Positions 1 to 9,062 of a DNA stretch of 64,000 nucleotides are shown here, piece after piece. Source of the stretch: JACMLD01 sp044227095 (GTDB taxonomy: Bacteria > Bacteroidota > Bacteroidia > Chitinophagales > Chitinophagaceae). Location: assembly GCA_044227095.1 (NCBI GenBank), contig JBGAFV010000002.1:186001-250000 (forward strand), written 5' to 3'. Position 1 is the stretch's first letter; each line of letters opens with the position of its first letter. The translations under genes were made by a program, and so were the position numbers. The notes beneath the pieces were generated by a model that saw only the letters and a program-made list of their open reading frames with translations, was not told the DNA's origin and ran no database searches.

Positions 1-1
1 C

Positions 2-787
2 ACCGATGTTAACGGCCTTGCATATGTAAAAAACAAATTCAACCTTGTTGAAATATATAAAGGGACAATTTTTGGCCTTAAGGATTTTTTTTCCTCCAAA
101 AAAGACTTATTTAATAAGGAACCCCTTGAGGAATACAAACATCTTACTATTAAAGACGGTATTGAGCCTGACCATTTTCTTTTCCAGTATGTCACACTGT
201 ATTTTCTTTATCACGAAGTGGCTCATTTGATTCAGCGAAGTAAAGGTTCAAGTGATTATAAGGAATTTGCCGATATTAAATGCGAGGGGGGAAATGTGGT
301 AATTCAGCACATCAGAGAGCATGACGCAGATTGGTTTTCCGCTAATCAAATTGCATTTCATATAGTTGCCTATTCGGATAAAATAAGTGGGGCTGAAAAG
401 TATAAAAGTAAAGCTGATTTGGAAGCACTTGCCGCACTTTCGCTGGCTGGAATTTATATGTATTTTATAAGACGAGCAAAGTCATATTCGAAAATCTATT
501 TTCAAGAATTTTGTCATCCGCATCCATCAGTTAGGTTAAGCTACATGGTTATTTACCTTCTGGACGCACTGGATGCAAATATTTCATTTGAATTAGACAA
601 AGGCTCTGTACTTAAGAACGCCATCCGAATAAGCGAAGCATTAATGAACGAACCAGGCAAGAATATTATTGAGGAGTACAGCTTGCAACTTTACTCGGAA
701 ATTAATAACGTCGAAGCATATATACGTACAATTAGAAATAATTCAGAACATTACCCTTACACTGCTGTAAAAGTATTGAACCCATAA
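2..787 (+). CDS. Zinc metallopeptidase with HExxH motif, 5' end outside window
   Basis: The reading frame is open from base 2, so the true start lies upstream; 261 codons are visible. Residues 71-75 of the fragment read HEVAH, the zinc-binding and catalytic motif of gluzincin peptidases. About 30 residues on, EHDAD (106-110) fits the downstream acidic ligand. A later HPHPSVR resembles the conserved HP...R segment of M48 peptidases. A start at the internal GTG (218) would split the HExxH motif, so it is rejected. No signal peptide can be judged. Its neighbours are accessory-element genes, so a phage-exclusion (Lit/U49-like) or ImmA-like role is possible, but the family is not resolved. Metallopeptidase class is fairly sure; the specific role is not. 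Confidence 0.7.
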   Translation, partial: TDVNGLAYVKNKFNLVEIYKGTIFGLKDFFSSKKDLFNKEPLEEYKHLTIKDGIEPDHFLFQYVTLYFLYHEVAHLIQRSKGSSDYKEFADIKCEGGNVVIQHIREHDADWFSANQIAFHIVAYSDKISGAEKYKSKADLEALAALSLAGIYMYFIRRAKSYSKIYFQEFCHPHPSVRLSYMVIYLLDALDANISFELDKGSVLKNAIRISEALMNEPGKNIIEEYSLQLYSEINNVEAYIRTIRNNSEHYPYTAVKVLNP

Positions 788-808
788 ATCGAATTTTCAC
801 AATAACTC

Positions 809-838
809 AAGCTGCCGCACCATCAAGTGCGGCAGCTT
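809..838 (+). terminator. Hairpin terminator after the metallopeptidase gene
   Basis: A perfect 12-bp inverted repeat (AAGCTGCCGCAC at 809-820 and its complement at 827-838) encloses a 6-nt loop 22 bp after the stop codon. Only a short T run follows. It probably ends the plus-strand transcript. Confidence 0.7.
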
Positions 839-864
839 TCCAGGCTTTAACAATCTGTTTAAAT

Positions 865-891
865 AAGGGGCAAACACAACGTTTGCCCCTT
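865..891 (-). terminator. Hairpin terminator of the DUF932 gene
   Basis: An 11-bp perfect inverted repeat (AAGGGGCAAAC at 865-875, complement at 881-891) with loop ACAAC lies 9 bp past the stop of the minus-strand DUF932 gene. An AT-rich tract follows on the minus strand. With the 809-838 hairpin it separates two convergent genes. Confidence 0.7.
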
Positions 892-899
892 GCCCAATC

Positions 900-1958
900 T
901 TAAAATTCCGCCATTAGACCCTTTGCAAAACTCTCACAAAGATTAAAGGCTTTTTGCGTTTTCAGTTGCGCAGTGCCTCCGTATAATAAAGATTTTATTT
1001 TTGCTTCATCATTTTTATAGTCCTTTACATTTTGGAAATAACCAGTAATTGAATTGTAAGCCCCAAATACCGTCCCTTTGGTTGTTTCGGTTGCCTGTGT
1101 TGGACTGGCCGTGTTGTATTCGAAAACATTATCGCACATATTTTTAAAACAAGTAGATAATTCATCCAACTGTCCTGCCTGGATATTGCGCAATACTTCT
1201 TTATTGGGAACCATTGCCATTTGAATCAGCTTTTGTACTTCCTTATCTGTAATGCGAACGTTTGCCCAATGATTAAAAATTTCTTCCATCTGCACGGATA
1301 GATTATTAGCAATCCCCATTATTTTGTGTGCTTCTGCCAAACGGTCTTTGGCGTTTTCCGTATGCCTTATTTTAATACTGTTTGAACAATTGTGCAAGGC
1401 TGCATTGAGTGTATTGTTGCACACAATGCGCGTAGGAGTAAAAGCGGCGGTAATGCTGCCAAATCCATCGTGAGAAGTAGTCAGGAATAAATATTTTTCA
1501 ATCAAATCATCGCTGCCTACTTTAATATAGCCGGGCAATTTTGCAGTAATAAAAATGCGTTCGCCTTTACCTAAAGCGCCCGCGGTTTCATACTGGATGC
1601 CTTCGCCGCCAACAATCGCATCAAAGAAACTGAAAGCATCCACGTTTTGCACTACTTCATAATCCTTACCAACAACACCTAAGACTGCTTCATTGTCTGT
1701 TCTGACGGTGGCGTAAAAATTGGGAACTTCTATTTCAGGTATTTTGATTTCTACCGCCTCATTGGCTGCTTCGTTTTCGTTATCAAACGTGAAAAGTTTT
1801 CTTTTTTCCACGGTATAATCCAATCCTGCAAACTTTAAAGCGTCTGCGCTATTTGGATAATCCTGCACGATTTGTCCAAGTCCGTGCCACGGCTTTTCTT
1901 TTACTGAAAAGAAACTGTGTTGTTGCCTGTCTTCATTGAAATAAATATTGTGTGCCAT
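900..1958 (-). CDS. DUF932 (phage/plasmid-like TIGR03299) protein
   Basis: The 352-aa protein has the features of the DUF932 family found on phages, plasmids and integrative elements. The N-terminus contains PWHGLGQ, followed by the segment around SHDGFGSITAAFTPTRIVCNNT (about residues 163-184) that is typical of the family core. The biochemical function of the family is not established; its members usually sit with replication or transfer accessory genes. Here it is followed upstream on the same strand by SSB (gap 79 bp), which fits an accessory module of a mobile element. No signal peptide or membrane segment is visible. Length is typical. The ATG start gives the expected N-terminal MAHNI. 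Confidence 0.85.
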   Translation of the reverse strand: MAHNIYFNEDRQQHSFFSVKEKPWHGLGQIVQDYPNSADALKFAGLDYTVEKRKLFTFDNENEAANEAVEIKIPEIEVPNFYATVRTDNEAVLGVVGKDYEVVQNVDAFSFFDAIVGGEGIQYETAGALGKGERIFITAKLPGYIKVGSDDLIEKYLFLTTSHDGFGSITAAFTPTRIVCNNTLNAALHNCSNSIKIRHTENAKDRLAEAHKIMGIANNLSVQMEEIFNHWANVRITDKEVQKLIQMAMVPNKEVLRNIQAGQLDELSTCFKNMCDNVFEYNTASPTQATETTKGTVFGAYNSITGYFQNVKDYKNDEAKIKSLLYGGTAQLKTQKAFNLCESFAKGLMAEF

Positions 1959-2037
1959 GATGATTGAATTTATAATTTGAAAAAATAAATTGGAAAATGG
2001 GCATCAGCATTTTGCCAATGCCCTTTTACTGTTTGTT

Positions 2038-2421
2038 TTAAAAAGGCAGATCTTCTGCAGTTGTTGCCGCTGGTTCGTTGTCTGCCATCACCGGGGTTTC
2101 ATTTCTTGCAGTTCCGCTACCATGAAGTTTGATGGTGTTTACATGTAAGGTTAAAGTTGCTTTGGGTTCGCCATCTTTTGCCTTCCATGCATTCACGCCG
2201 ATACGCCCCTGCAACTCTACCAGTTTACCTTTGGTTAAATACGGCGCTATGGCAGTATTAACCCAATAATCACACTGTACATAGGTGACTATTTTAACGG
2301 GTTCGTCTTTGCCTTTAACGCGGTAGCTGTCATTGATGGCTACGCTAAAATTCACGACCTGACGATCATTTTGCAGGGTACTGATTTTTGCATTTCCTGT
2401 TAATCTTGCTGTCATTTCCAT
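2038..2421 (-). CDS. ssb: Single-stranded DNA-binding protein, short element type
   Basis: A 127-aa OB-fold SSB that binds single-stranded DNA during replication, recombination or transfer. The N-terminal strand pattern (ARLTGNAKISTLQNDRQVVNFSVAIN) and the YVQCDYWV and LVELQGRIGVNAW segments match the SSB fold. The C-terminus ends in DLPF, the acidic-hydrophobic tip that recruits partner proteins in SSBs. It is shorter than the usual housekeeping SSB, with little linker, as is common for SSBs carried by conjugative elements or plasmids. It sits between the DUF932 gene and a small unknown gene on the same strand. Probably an accessory rather than the only chromosomal SSB; that is inference. 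Confidence 0.85.
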   Translation of the reverse strand: MEMTARLTGNAKISTLQNDRQVVNFSVAINDSYRVKGKDEPVKIVTYVQCDYWVNTAIAPYLTKGKLVELQGRIGVNAWKAKDGEPKATLTLHVNTIKLHGSGTARNETPVMADNEPAATTAEDLPF

Positions 2422-2439
2422 AATTGTATGTATTAATGA

Positions 2440-2643
2440 TTAATAAACAAGGGTGAGGTTGTGCGCAATGGTTTCGGTAAGGCGGTGTGCTGGTGTATGT
2501 TTCTTAATGAGGTAATACACCATCAGATCTGCCTGCTGGTGAATTACCCAGGCCGAAGCAAGGGATTTGGAACGGCTCAGTTTTTTGGTGGTTTGAATTT
2601 TCCGGGAAAGCCGTATCAGTGCTGAAAGGTGCTGTTTCTGCAT
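2440..2643 (-). CDS. Small basic protein of unknown function
   Basis: A 67-aa basic protein with no recognised domain. It is predicted mainly helical, rich in Lys, Arg, Ser and Leu, with a central AWVIHQQADLMVYYLIKK segment. It lies 18 bp upstream of ssb on the same strand and has an ATG start, so it probably belongs to the same accessory module. An overlapping alternative frame (2504-2770) looks less protein-like. Function unknown; existence moderately likely from position and composition. Confidence 0.45.
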   Translation of the reverse strand: MQKQHLSALIRLSRKIQTTKKLSRSKSLASAWVIHQQADLMVYYLIKKHTPAHRLTETIAHNLTLVY

Positions 2644-3571
2644 ACGATTTGTTTTTATTGTAAAAAATGGAAGAACCCGGCATGCGCCTCGTTCGTTCTA
2701 ATCGTAGCAACCCGGCCTTGAAACAGGCTTTGGCAAAAGCAAGGTTTTTATGAAAAAGAATACTACCCACAACAACAAAGCCTCCTTAGAGGAGGCAGCT
2801 AATGGGTGGAGATTGTTTTTTAAAAACCCGTGGCCAGTCCCGCCCCGGCTGTTTGGCGGGACGCAGACCTTGCTTTAGCGCAAAGGCTGTCAAGAAATTC
2901 GCTGGCGATAAGGATGAAGGAGTTTTATAACGACATTATCGGTAAGAGAGAAAATTACATTTATGTTTTATTATGCTGAGGAAAAACATAGTCGTTGGCC
3001 TTACTTCCATTGCCATGCCGACTGGAGGCGAATCAATATCTTTCATTACACCTATTGGCTACATCTAGGTTTATCTGTCCCGGACCACAAGTCAGCTTCA
3101 GGACAAGAATCTGTACTTGAGTTAATAAAAAATAATTCAATGCATGCAAAGCGGTATCCTCAATGAAAAATCAAACTTGCGTTTTGCCTAAGGGCTATAC
3201 TGCCTAAAAGGTTACACTAATAGCTATTAAACCATTAACATTATCGTCTCTTACATCACTTACACTCCCGCAATTGACGTGAAAAAGACGAAAAAAAATG
3301 CGACTACCTTTCGGTAAATCGCATTATAACCAAGACCACTGCAGAACTTAAAGTTTTATAAATCCACTCCAACACTTAAAATAAATTGTTCCATACTTAA
3401 AGGTTTGTTTTCAGAAAAGTATTCTGTTGTTTCTTATAGACTAGTTCATCTAAAAAAAATTATCATTACAATTGCTGATTTTTTTGTTCGTTTAAAGCAT
3501 CTATAACTGCCCGCATGTAAGCTCTTACACACTCTTTTGACATATTTTCTATTACGGATGACTAAATAAGA
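2644..3571. other. Gene-free stretch with hairpins
   Basis: No convincing gene. Hairpins are visible at 2780-2796 (GCCTCC/GGAGGC, loop TTAGA), at 2837-2862 (GTCCCGCC/GGCGGGAC, 10-nt loop) and at 3298-3324 (a terminator, listed separately). A 67-codon open frame at 2963-3166 on the plus strand has odd composition (many His, Trp, Tyr) and no similarity that I recognise. The segment probably marks the border between the accessory genes on the left and the chromosomal stress region on the right. No direct repeats or integrase gene are seen to prove this. Confidence 0.5.
3291..3324 (-). terminator. Intrinsic terminator, minus strand
   Basis: On the minus strand a stem ATGCGA/TCGCAT with an inner TACC/GGTA stem (3298-3324) is followed directly by eight T (3298-3291). 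It lies about 250 bp after the stop of the GreA/GreB-like gene and is the best terminator candidate for the glutamate-synthase-like/Gre operon. Confidence 0.65.
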
Positions 3572-3970
3572 TCACTGTGTATTTGTCACATCGAGTATCG
3601 TGAAAATACGTTTACCTGCTGGAACAGTCCATTTAAATTTTTGGCCTTTCTTGAATCCTATCAAGGCTGTTCCAATAGGAGCCATAATTGATATCCTTTT
3701 CTTTTTAATATCTGCTCTATCAGGAGTTACAAGCATTAACTCAATAATTTCGTCTTTATCTTCGGCTTTTAATGTCACCATAGAATTAAGCCGGACTACG
3801 TCCTTTGGAAAATCATTTTTATCTACAAGTTTCGCCTTTTTTAATTCGGCTTGCAGTTCCTCTGCATTTCGCCTGTCAAAGGTAGATTTTCCGTATCCAC
3901 CTTGCAGGTACGATAACAACACATTATAATCATCCTTTCTAAGAACTAATTGATTATTTAATTTTTGCAT
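3572..3970 (-). CDS. GreA/GreB-family C-terminal domain protein (Rnk-like)
   Basis: The 132-aa protein has a short helical N-terminal part followed by the FKBP-like C-terminal domain of GreA/GreB/Rnk proteins. The segment VRLNSMVTLKAEDKDEIIELMLVTPDRADI (about 60-89) and the following ISIMAPIGTALIGFKKGQ (about 93-110) correspond to the conserved core, the latter to the hallmark SP(I/L)G.AL.G. pattern. It lacks the long N-terminal coiled coil of true Gre factors, so it more likely binds RNA polymerase like Rnk than stimulates transcript cleavage. It begins 6 bp after the glutamate-synthase-like gene and is probably translated from the same mRNA. In Bacteroidota such proteins are common in stress loci. 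Confidence 0.85.
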   Translation of the reverse strand: MQKLNNQLVLRKDDYNVLLSYLQGGYGKSTFDRRNAEELQAELKKAKLVDKNDFPKDVVRLNSMVTLKAEDKDEIIELMLVTPDRADIKKKRISIMAPIGTALIGFKKGQKFKWTVPAGKRIFTILDVTNTQ

Positions 3971-3976
3971 AATAAT

Positions 3977-5545
3977 TTAATTTAACAATAATTGAAATTT
4001 TTGCTGGACTTTCTGATCACTTTTTTTACGTAAATATATTTCTTCGAAGGTTTTTACAGTCTGCTCGTCCGTTCTTCGAAAAAATCTTGAGGCCCGGATA
4101 TCATGAATACCAGAAAATGCGCAAGCCTCCATCATCTCTTTGGTCGCTTTGATTGTATTCAAATGAAAATTGAATACCCGCACCGACTTGTTTGCTGGAT
4201 CCAAACCTTTGTACAATTTAGGATCTTGCGTAGCCACTCCAACCGGGCATCTTCCGCTATCACAAATAAGTGCCTGAATGCAACCGAGTGAAAACATCAT
4301 ACCCCTGGCACTATAACAAGCGGAGGCTCCCAATGACAGCGCTTTAAGCAAATCAAATCCGGTTATTATTTTACCCGCTGCGATGATTTTAATATGTTTT
4401 GAAAGATCAAATGCTTCCAATGTTTGTTTTACAAAAGCCAGCGCTTCGTACAATGGCATACCTACATGATCGGTAAATTCCAATGGTGCAGCACCAGTAC
4501 CCCCCTCGCCACCGTCGACAGATATAAAGTCAGGGATATAACCGCTTATTTTAATTGCTTTGCAGATATCCATAAATTCTTGCCGGTCGCCAATACAAAT
4601 TTTAAACCCGACAGGTTTCCCATCTGAAAGTTCGCGAAGCAGATGGATAAAGCGCACCAAACCCTCTGGCGTGTTAAACGCTGTGTGACCTGCAGGAGAC
4701 TGCACGGTTGTTCCGGCCCGGACTTGCCTTATAACGGCTATCTCGCTGGTGTTTTTTTCTGCGGGTAAAATTCCACCGTGACCAGGTTTAGCGCCCTGCG
4801 ATAATTTCAACTCAATCATTTTTACCTGGGTGCGAACTGCATTTTCACGAAAAGCCTGGGCGCTGAATGCTCCAATATTATCGCGGCATCCAAAATAGCC
4901 GGTTCCAATTTGCCAAATAAGATCACCCCCTCTTAGGTGATAGTCACTAATGCCTCCTTCACCCGTATTGTGTGCAAAATTTCCCAGCCTTGCCCCTCCG
5001 TTTAAAGCAGCAATGGCAGTTTTACTCAACGCACCATAACTCATGGCGCCAATATTATAGATACTTGCATAATAAGGCTGCTTGCACAAATGATTGCCTA
5101 TCCAAACCCGCAAATCTTCATCTTTTAATTTGACAGGAAAAACAGAATGTGCCATCCATTCAAAACCAACTGCATTTGGATCGTTTTGCATTCCAAAAGC
5201 TACTGTTTGCCTTTCATTTTTGGCGCGTTGATAAACAATTGATCGCTGGCGCCTGTTAAAAGGTTTTCCATCCATGTCAGATTCAAAAAAATACTGACGT
5301 ATTTCTGGCCGGACAGATTCAAAAAAATACCGCAAATAACCTATCACGGGAAAGTTTCTCAAAATGGCGTGTTTCTTTTGCCGTACATTCACAATTGCGA
5401 TTAATAATAATGGCAAAGTGATAAGAAGAAACCAATATACATTCACCTTTCCGGTAAATCCTGCCTTAATTACAATAACATTTATTAAAATCAGACAGGC
5501 TATAATAATCCTGCTAGCCGGAATACTATTTTTAATCTTTAGCAT
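3977..5545 (-). CDS. Membrane-anchored glutamate-synthase-domain (FMN/3Fe-4S) protein
   Basis: The 522-aa protein has two N-terminal transmembrane segments (about 11-28 and 35-54) followed by a GltB-type FMN-binding TIM barrel. Intact family motifs are visible: GHGGILP (255-261), the phosphate-binding loop VDGGEGGTGAAP (343-354), AAGKI (389-393), and the 3Fe-4S cluster cysteines C422, C428 and C433 in the C-x5-C-x4-C spacing of glutamate synthase. There is no glutaminase domain, so the nitrogen donor and physiological reaction are unknown; archaeal-type stand-alone domains may use ammonia or a partner. It precedes the Gre/Rnk-like gene by 6 bp. Two shortened relatives at 20.0 and 24.8 kb lack these motifs, making this the intact reference copy in the window. 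Confidence 0.9.
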   Translation of the reverse strand: MLKIKNSIPASRIIIACLILINVIVIKAGFTGKVNVYWFLLITLPLLLIAIVNVRQKKHAILRNFPVIGYLRYFFESVRPEIRQYFFESDMDGKPFNRRQRSIVYQRAKNERQTVAFGMQNDPNAVGFEWMAHSVFPVKLKDEDLRVWIGNHLCKQPYYASIYNIGAMSYGALSKTAIAALNGGARLGNFAHNTGEGGISDYHLRGGDLIWQIGTGYFGCRDNIGAFSAQAFRENAVRTQVKMIELKLSQGAKPGHGGILPAEKNTSEIAVIRQVRAGTTVQSPAGHTAFNTPEGLVRFIHLLRELSDGKPVGFKICIGDRQEFMDICKAIKISGYIPDFISVDGGEGGTGAAPLEFTDHVGMPLYEALAFVKQTLEAFDLSKHIKIIAAGKIITGFDLLKALSLGASACYSARGMMFSLGCIQALICDSGRCPVGVATQDPKLYKGLDPANKSVRVFNFHLNTIKATKEMMEACAFSGIHDIRASRFFRRTDEQTVKTFEEIYLRKKSDQKVQQKFQLLLN

Positions 5546-6277
5546 AGCAATTAAATTTAAAAGTAAAACTAATTATCACCTTGCAATCCGGGAAGCATTA
5601 CAGATGAACATTACCAAGCACAATTTAATTGCAGATACCTGCAATCATATAGATAACCCGGGCATTAAAATTTCGAAGCTATAAACTAGTTTATAACCAT
5701 ACATCTTCTATAACAAATAAAACAATTCGCAAATCCGGTGTGAAAGATTTATCGTTTCAATGATTTATCCAAAATGTCCCATGATCCAACCACTTTTATA
5801 GAAGTTGAATATGGCATGGAAAAAAATACCGGTAATTTACTATTACCTAGTAATTGCATCGTTCTGTAAAAAAATGAAATGAAATGTAGACCGGAACCCC
5901 GGCCTGGTTGAATATAAGACCGGGGATTACTTATGAAAGTCTTTACAAGTAGGAAAAAAATTCAATTTTGTATTGAATTCTGAGCAGGTAAAGCCTGTAC
6001 AAAACTCCGTTTGAAGTGTTGCTTGCTTGATAAAATTTTTAACTATATACTTATCTATCCCTGGCATATGTCAAAGTTAAGCAATTCCTATTGGGAAAAA
6101 GCAAATTTGGTTCCCTTTAATTTGTTAAAAAATAATATGTAATTCATCCGGCGCTTGCGCTTTTTTTTAAGTTACGCCTCAATCTTTGTTCAACCTTTTC
6201 AATCATGACCTCAAAAAGTTTGTCTTTTATTTTGTTTATCTTTTTTTTATTAAAAAATTCATGTCATGCATGATCCA
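5546..6277. other. Long intergenic region with a partial repeat element
   Basis: No gene is seen in these 732 bases. At 5897-5953 there is a hairpin (CCCCGG 5897-5902 with CCGGGG 5920-5925) followed by AAAGTCTTTACAAGTAGG (5936-5953). This hairpin-plus-box order matches the better-conserved leader elements near 14.3, 23.9 and 26.1 kb, but the -7 box found there is not evident here. A weak GC stem followed by eight T occurs on the plus strand at 6151-6168. The region should hold the promoter of the glutamate-synthase-like gene and the terminator of the aconitase operon; neither is clear. Confidence 0.5.
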
Positions 6278-9055
6278 TTATTGTTCACGATCTAAGAATT
6301 GCCTTAATACGTATTGCAAAATTCCTCCATGACGATAATATTCTATCTCGATATTTGAATCCATTCGGGCAATTGCCTGAAATGTTATTTGCCTGCCATC
6401 TTCTTTTTGGGCAATCACCTGCACCTTTTTTAAAGGTTTAATGTCCTCTGCAACTCCTGTTACGGTAAATAATTCATTTCCAGTAAGGCCCAATTTTTCA
6501 GCGCTATCACCCATTATATATTGAAGTGGCAAAACGCCCATTCCTACTAAATTACTCCGGTGAATTCTCTCATAGCTTTCTGCAAGTATTGCCTTAATGC
6601 CCAGTAGAAATGTACCTTTAGCAGCCCAATCTCTGGAAGATCCACTTCCATATTCTTTGCCTGCCAAAACAATCAATGATGTCTGATTTTCTCTATATTT
6701 TACTGAAGCATCAAAAACCGACATTTCTTCACCGCCAGGCAAATAGCGGGTATAGCCACCTTCTTTTTGCGCCAGCTTATTTTTAAGCCGGACATTAGCA
6801 AAAGTACCACGGATCATAACTTCATCATTTCCTCTTCTTGACCCATACGAGTTGAAGTTTTCCTTTTTTACACCCTGGCTTATCAAATATTTGCCCGCTG
6901 CTGAAAATTCATTAAACTGACCTGCAGGAGAAATATGATCTGTAGTGATGCTATCGCCCAATACCAGCAAAACCCTTGCATTCCTGATGTCCTCCAGTGA
7001 TTTTGCCTTATCCGAAATATTATAAAAGAAAGGGGCTTCTTTGATATAAGTTGAATTATCATCCCATTCATATAATGTATCACCAGGTATGATAAGTTTC
7101 CGCCATATTTCATTGCCTTCAAATATTTCCGCATAACTTTCAGCGAAATCTTTAGGAGAAAGTACCTGGTTCATCAGCTCATGAATTTCATTGTCGGTAG
7201 GCCAGATATCTTTCAGATAAACAGGCTGCCGGTTGGGATCGAAACTAATGGGTTCATTGATAAGGTCAATATCAACCCTCCCTGCTATGGCATAAGCTAC
7301 TACCAGCATCGGCGACATCAAAAAATTCATCCTCACCTGCGGATGTATTCTTGCTTCAAAATTCCTGTTACCCGATAGCACAGAAGCCACAACAAGATCA
7401 TGCTCATCAACTGCCCTTGCAACAAAAGTTGGCAAAGGACCGGAATTGCCAATGCAGGAAGTACAGCCGTAACCTACTGTATGAAACTGCATTGCTTCCA
7501 GGTCATCTAACAAATCTGCTTTTTCAAGATAATCTGTTACTACTTTTGAACCAGGCGCCAAAGAAGTTTTCACCCAGGGTTTAGTTCTCAATCCATGTTC
7601 TCTTGCCTTTCTTGCGACCAAACCTGCGCCTACCATTACAAATGGATTCGAGGTATTCGTACAGGAAGTGATTGCTGCAATAGCAACAGCACCGTCAGAG
7701 AGCATAAAGCTTTCTTCTCCAATCGTTACCCAAACATTTTTCATTCCATTTACAACCGTTTTTTCAATTTCCGGCTCGGCATTTAGTTCGGGTGTAATTT
7801 GTTTTATAGGTTGACTACCGCCCTCGGCCATCCAACGGCTTAATTGCTTTTCTTCTGAATATTTACGGCCATACGTTTTATCTAAAAGGCCAATAAATTC
7901 AGATTTAAAATTCTTTAATAAAATTTTATCCTGTGGTCGTTTGGGACCAGCAACAGCAGGCTCGATTGTCGAAATATTCAGATCTATGATATTAGTGTAG
8001 GTAATATCCTCAGCTCCTGTTCGCCAAAGCATATTAGCCCTGCAATAATCTTCTACCAATTTAATTTGCTCTTCTGAACGGTTGCTCTTACGCATGTATT
8101 CAAGCGTCTTATCATCTACCGGGAAATAGGTAATCGTGCAACCAAATTCTGGAGACATATTACCAATAGTAGCACGGTCAGGAACAGAAAGATTATCAAG
8201 GCCGGCGCCAAAAACTTCCACAAATTTTCCAACAACTCCATACTTCCGTAATAATTCAACAATTGTTAGCACCAGGTCTGTTGCTGTAGAGCCCAACGGA
8301 AGTTTACCTGTAAGTTTCAAACCTATTACTTCAGGCATAATAAAATAGATGGGCTGTCCAAGCAAAGCAGCCTCGGCTTCAATTCCGCCAACACCCCAGG
8401 CCACCACACCAATTCCGTTTACCATAGGTGTATGACTGTCGGTTCCCACTAATGTATCAGGAAATATTTCTCCATTTCTTTCAATTACCCCCTTGGATAA
8501 ATATTCCAGGTTTACCTGGTGACAAATACCCATCCCTGGAGGAACCACGCTGAAATTATTAAATGATTTTTGCGCCCATTTTAAAAACTGGTAACGTTCT
8601 TTGTTTCGTTTATACTCTTCCTCCATATTGCGGGCATAGGAATATCCGGTTCCAAAATAATCAACCTGAACCGAATGGTCAATAATAAGGTCAACAGGTA
8701 TTAATGGATTTATTTCATCAGGATTTCTTCCCTTCCTAGCTATTTCAGCGCGTAGTGACGCAATATCTACAACGGCAGGAACGCCTGTGAAATCCTGCAT
8801 CAATACCCGGGCTGGTTTAAAGGGAATATCTTTCTCTGATCCAGCAGGTTTCCATTGAAGAATGGTTTCAATATTCTCTTTGGTTACAGTAAAATCATCA
8901 AAATTACGTAACGCGTTCTCCAGCAAAATCCGTATAGAAAAAGGTAATCTATTAATCTTATAACCGTGCTTTTCAAGCTCTGCCAGGCTATAGTAAGTGA
9001 AAGTGCCATTTTTAGTGGTCAATAATCTTTTTATATTATAAGGATCTCTGGCCAT
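6278..9055 (-). CDS. acnA: Aconitate hydratase, AcnA type
   Basis: The 925-aa protein interconverts citrate and isocitrate in the TCA cycle through a 4Fe-4S cluster. The three cluster cysteines are visible in the family motifs ITSCTNTSNP and GYGCTSCIGNSGP. The substrate-binding stretches GTDSHTPMVNGIGVVAWGVGG and GSSRDWAAKGT are intact, as is the C-terminal swivel domain (from about 700) with VLLVLGDSITTDHISPAG. Length and domain order match the bacterial AcnA/IRP group. The universal stress protein gene ends 7 bp upstream, so the two are very likely co-transcribed. AcnA-type enzymes are relatively stable under oxidative stress, which suits this neighbourhood. Confidence 0.97.
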   Translation of the reverse strand: MARDPYNIKRLLTTKNGTFTYYSLAELEKHGYKINRLPFSIRILLENALRNFDDFTVTKENIETILQWKPAGSEKDIPFKPARVLMQDFTGVPAVVDIASLRAEIARKGRNPDEINPLIPVDLIIDHSVQVDYFGTGYSYARNMEEEYKRNKERYQFLKWAQKSFNNFSVVPPGMGICHQVNLEYLSKGVIERNGEIFPDTLVGTDSHTPMVNGIGVVAWGVGGIEAEAALLGQPIYFIMPEVIGLKLTGKLPLGSTATDLVLTIVELLRKYGVVGKFVEVFGAGLDNLSVPDRATIGNMSPEFGCTITYFPVDDKTLEYMRKSNRSEEQIKLVEDYCRANMLWRTGAEDITYTNIIDLNISTIEPAVAGPKRPQDKILLKNFKSEFIGLLDKTYGRKYSEEKQLSRWMAEGGSQPIKQITPELNAEPEIEKTVVNGMKNVWVTIGEESFMLSDGAVAIAAITSCTNTSNPFVMVGAGLVARKAREHGLRTKPWVKTSLAPGSKVVTDYLEKADLLDDLEAMQFHTVGYGCTSCIGNSGPLPTFVARAVDEHDLVVASVLSGNRNFEARIHPQVRMNFLMSPMLVVAYAIAGRVDIDLINEPISFDPNRQPVYLKDIWPTDNEIHELMNQVLSPKDFAESYAEIFEGNEIWRKLIIPGDTLYEWDDNSTYIKEAPFFYNISDKAKSLEDIRNARVLLVLGDSITTDHISPAGQFNEFSAAGKYLISQGVKKENFNSYGSRRGNDEVMIRGTFANVRLKNKLAQKEGGYTRYLPGGEEMSVFDASVKYRENQTSLIVLAGKEYGSGSSRDWAAKGTFLLGIKAILAESYERIHRSNLVGMGVLPLQYIMGDSAEKLGLTGNELFTVTGVAEDIKPLKKVQVIAQKEDGRQITFQAIARMDSNIEIEYYRHGGILQYVLRQFLDREQ

Positions 9056-9062
9056 GATTATA

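Noticed and set aside
2504..2770. 88-codon minus-strand frame overlapping the small gene at 2440-2643
   Set aside because: Composition is less protein-like, it overlaps a better-placed frame next to ssb, and it ends in a low-quality tail.
2963..3166. 67-codon plus-strand frame
   Set aside because: Many His, Trp and Tyr, no recognisable motif, isolated in a hairpin-rich gap; likely chance.
6151..6168. GC stem plus eight T as a plus-strand terminator
   Set aside because: Stem of only about three pairs with a tiny loop and no plus-strand gene upstream; kept only as a note in the intergenic entry.
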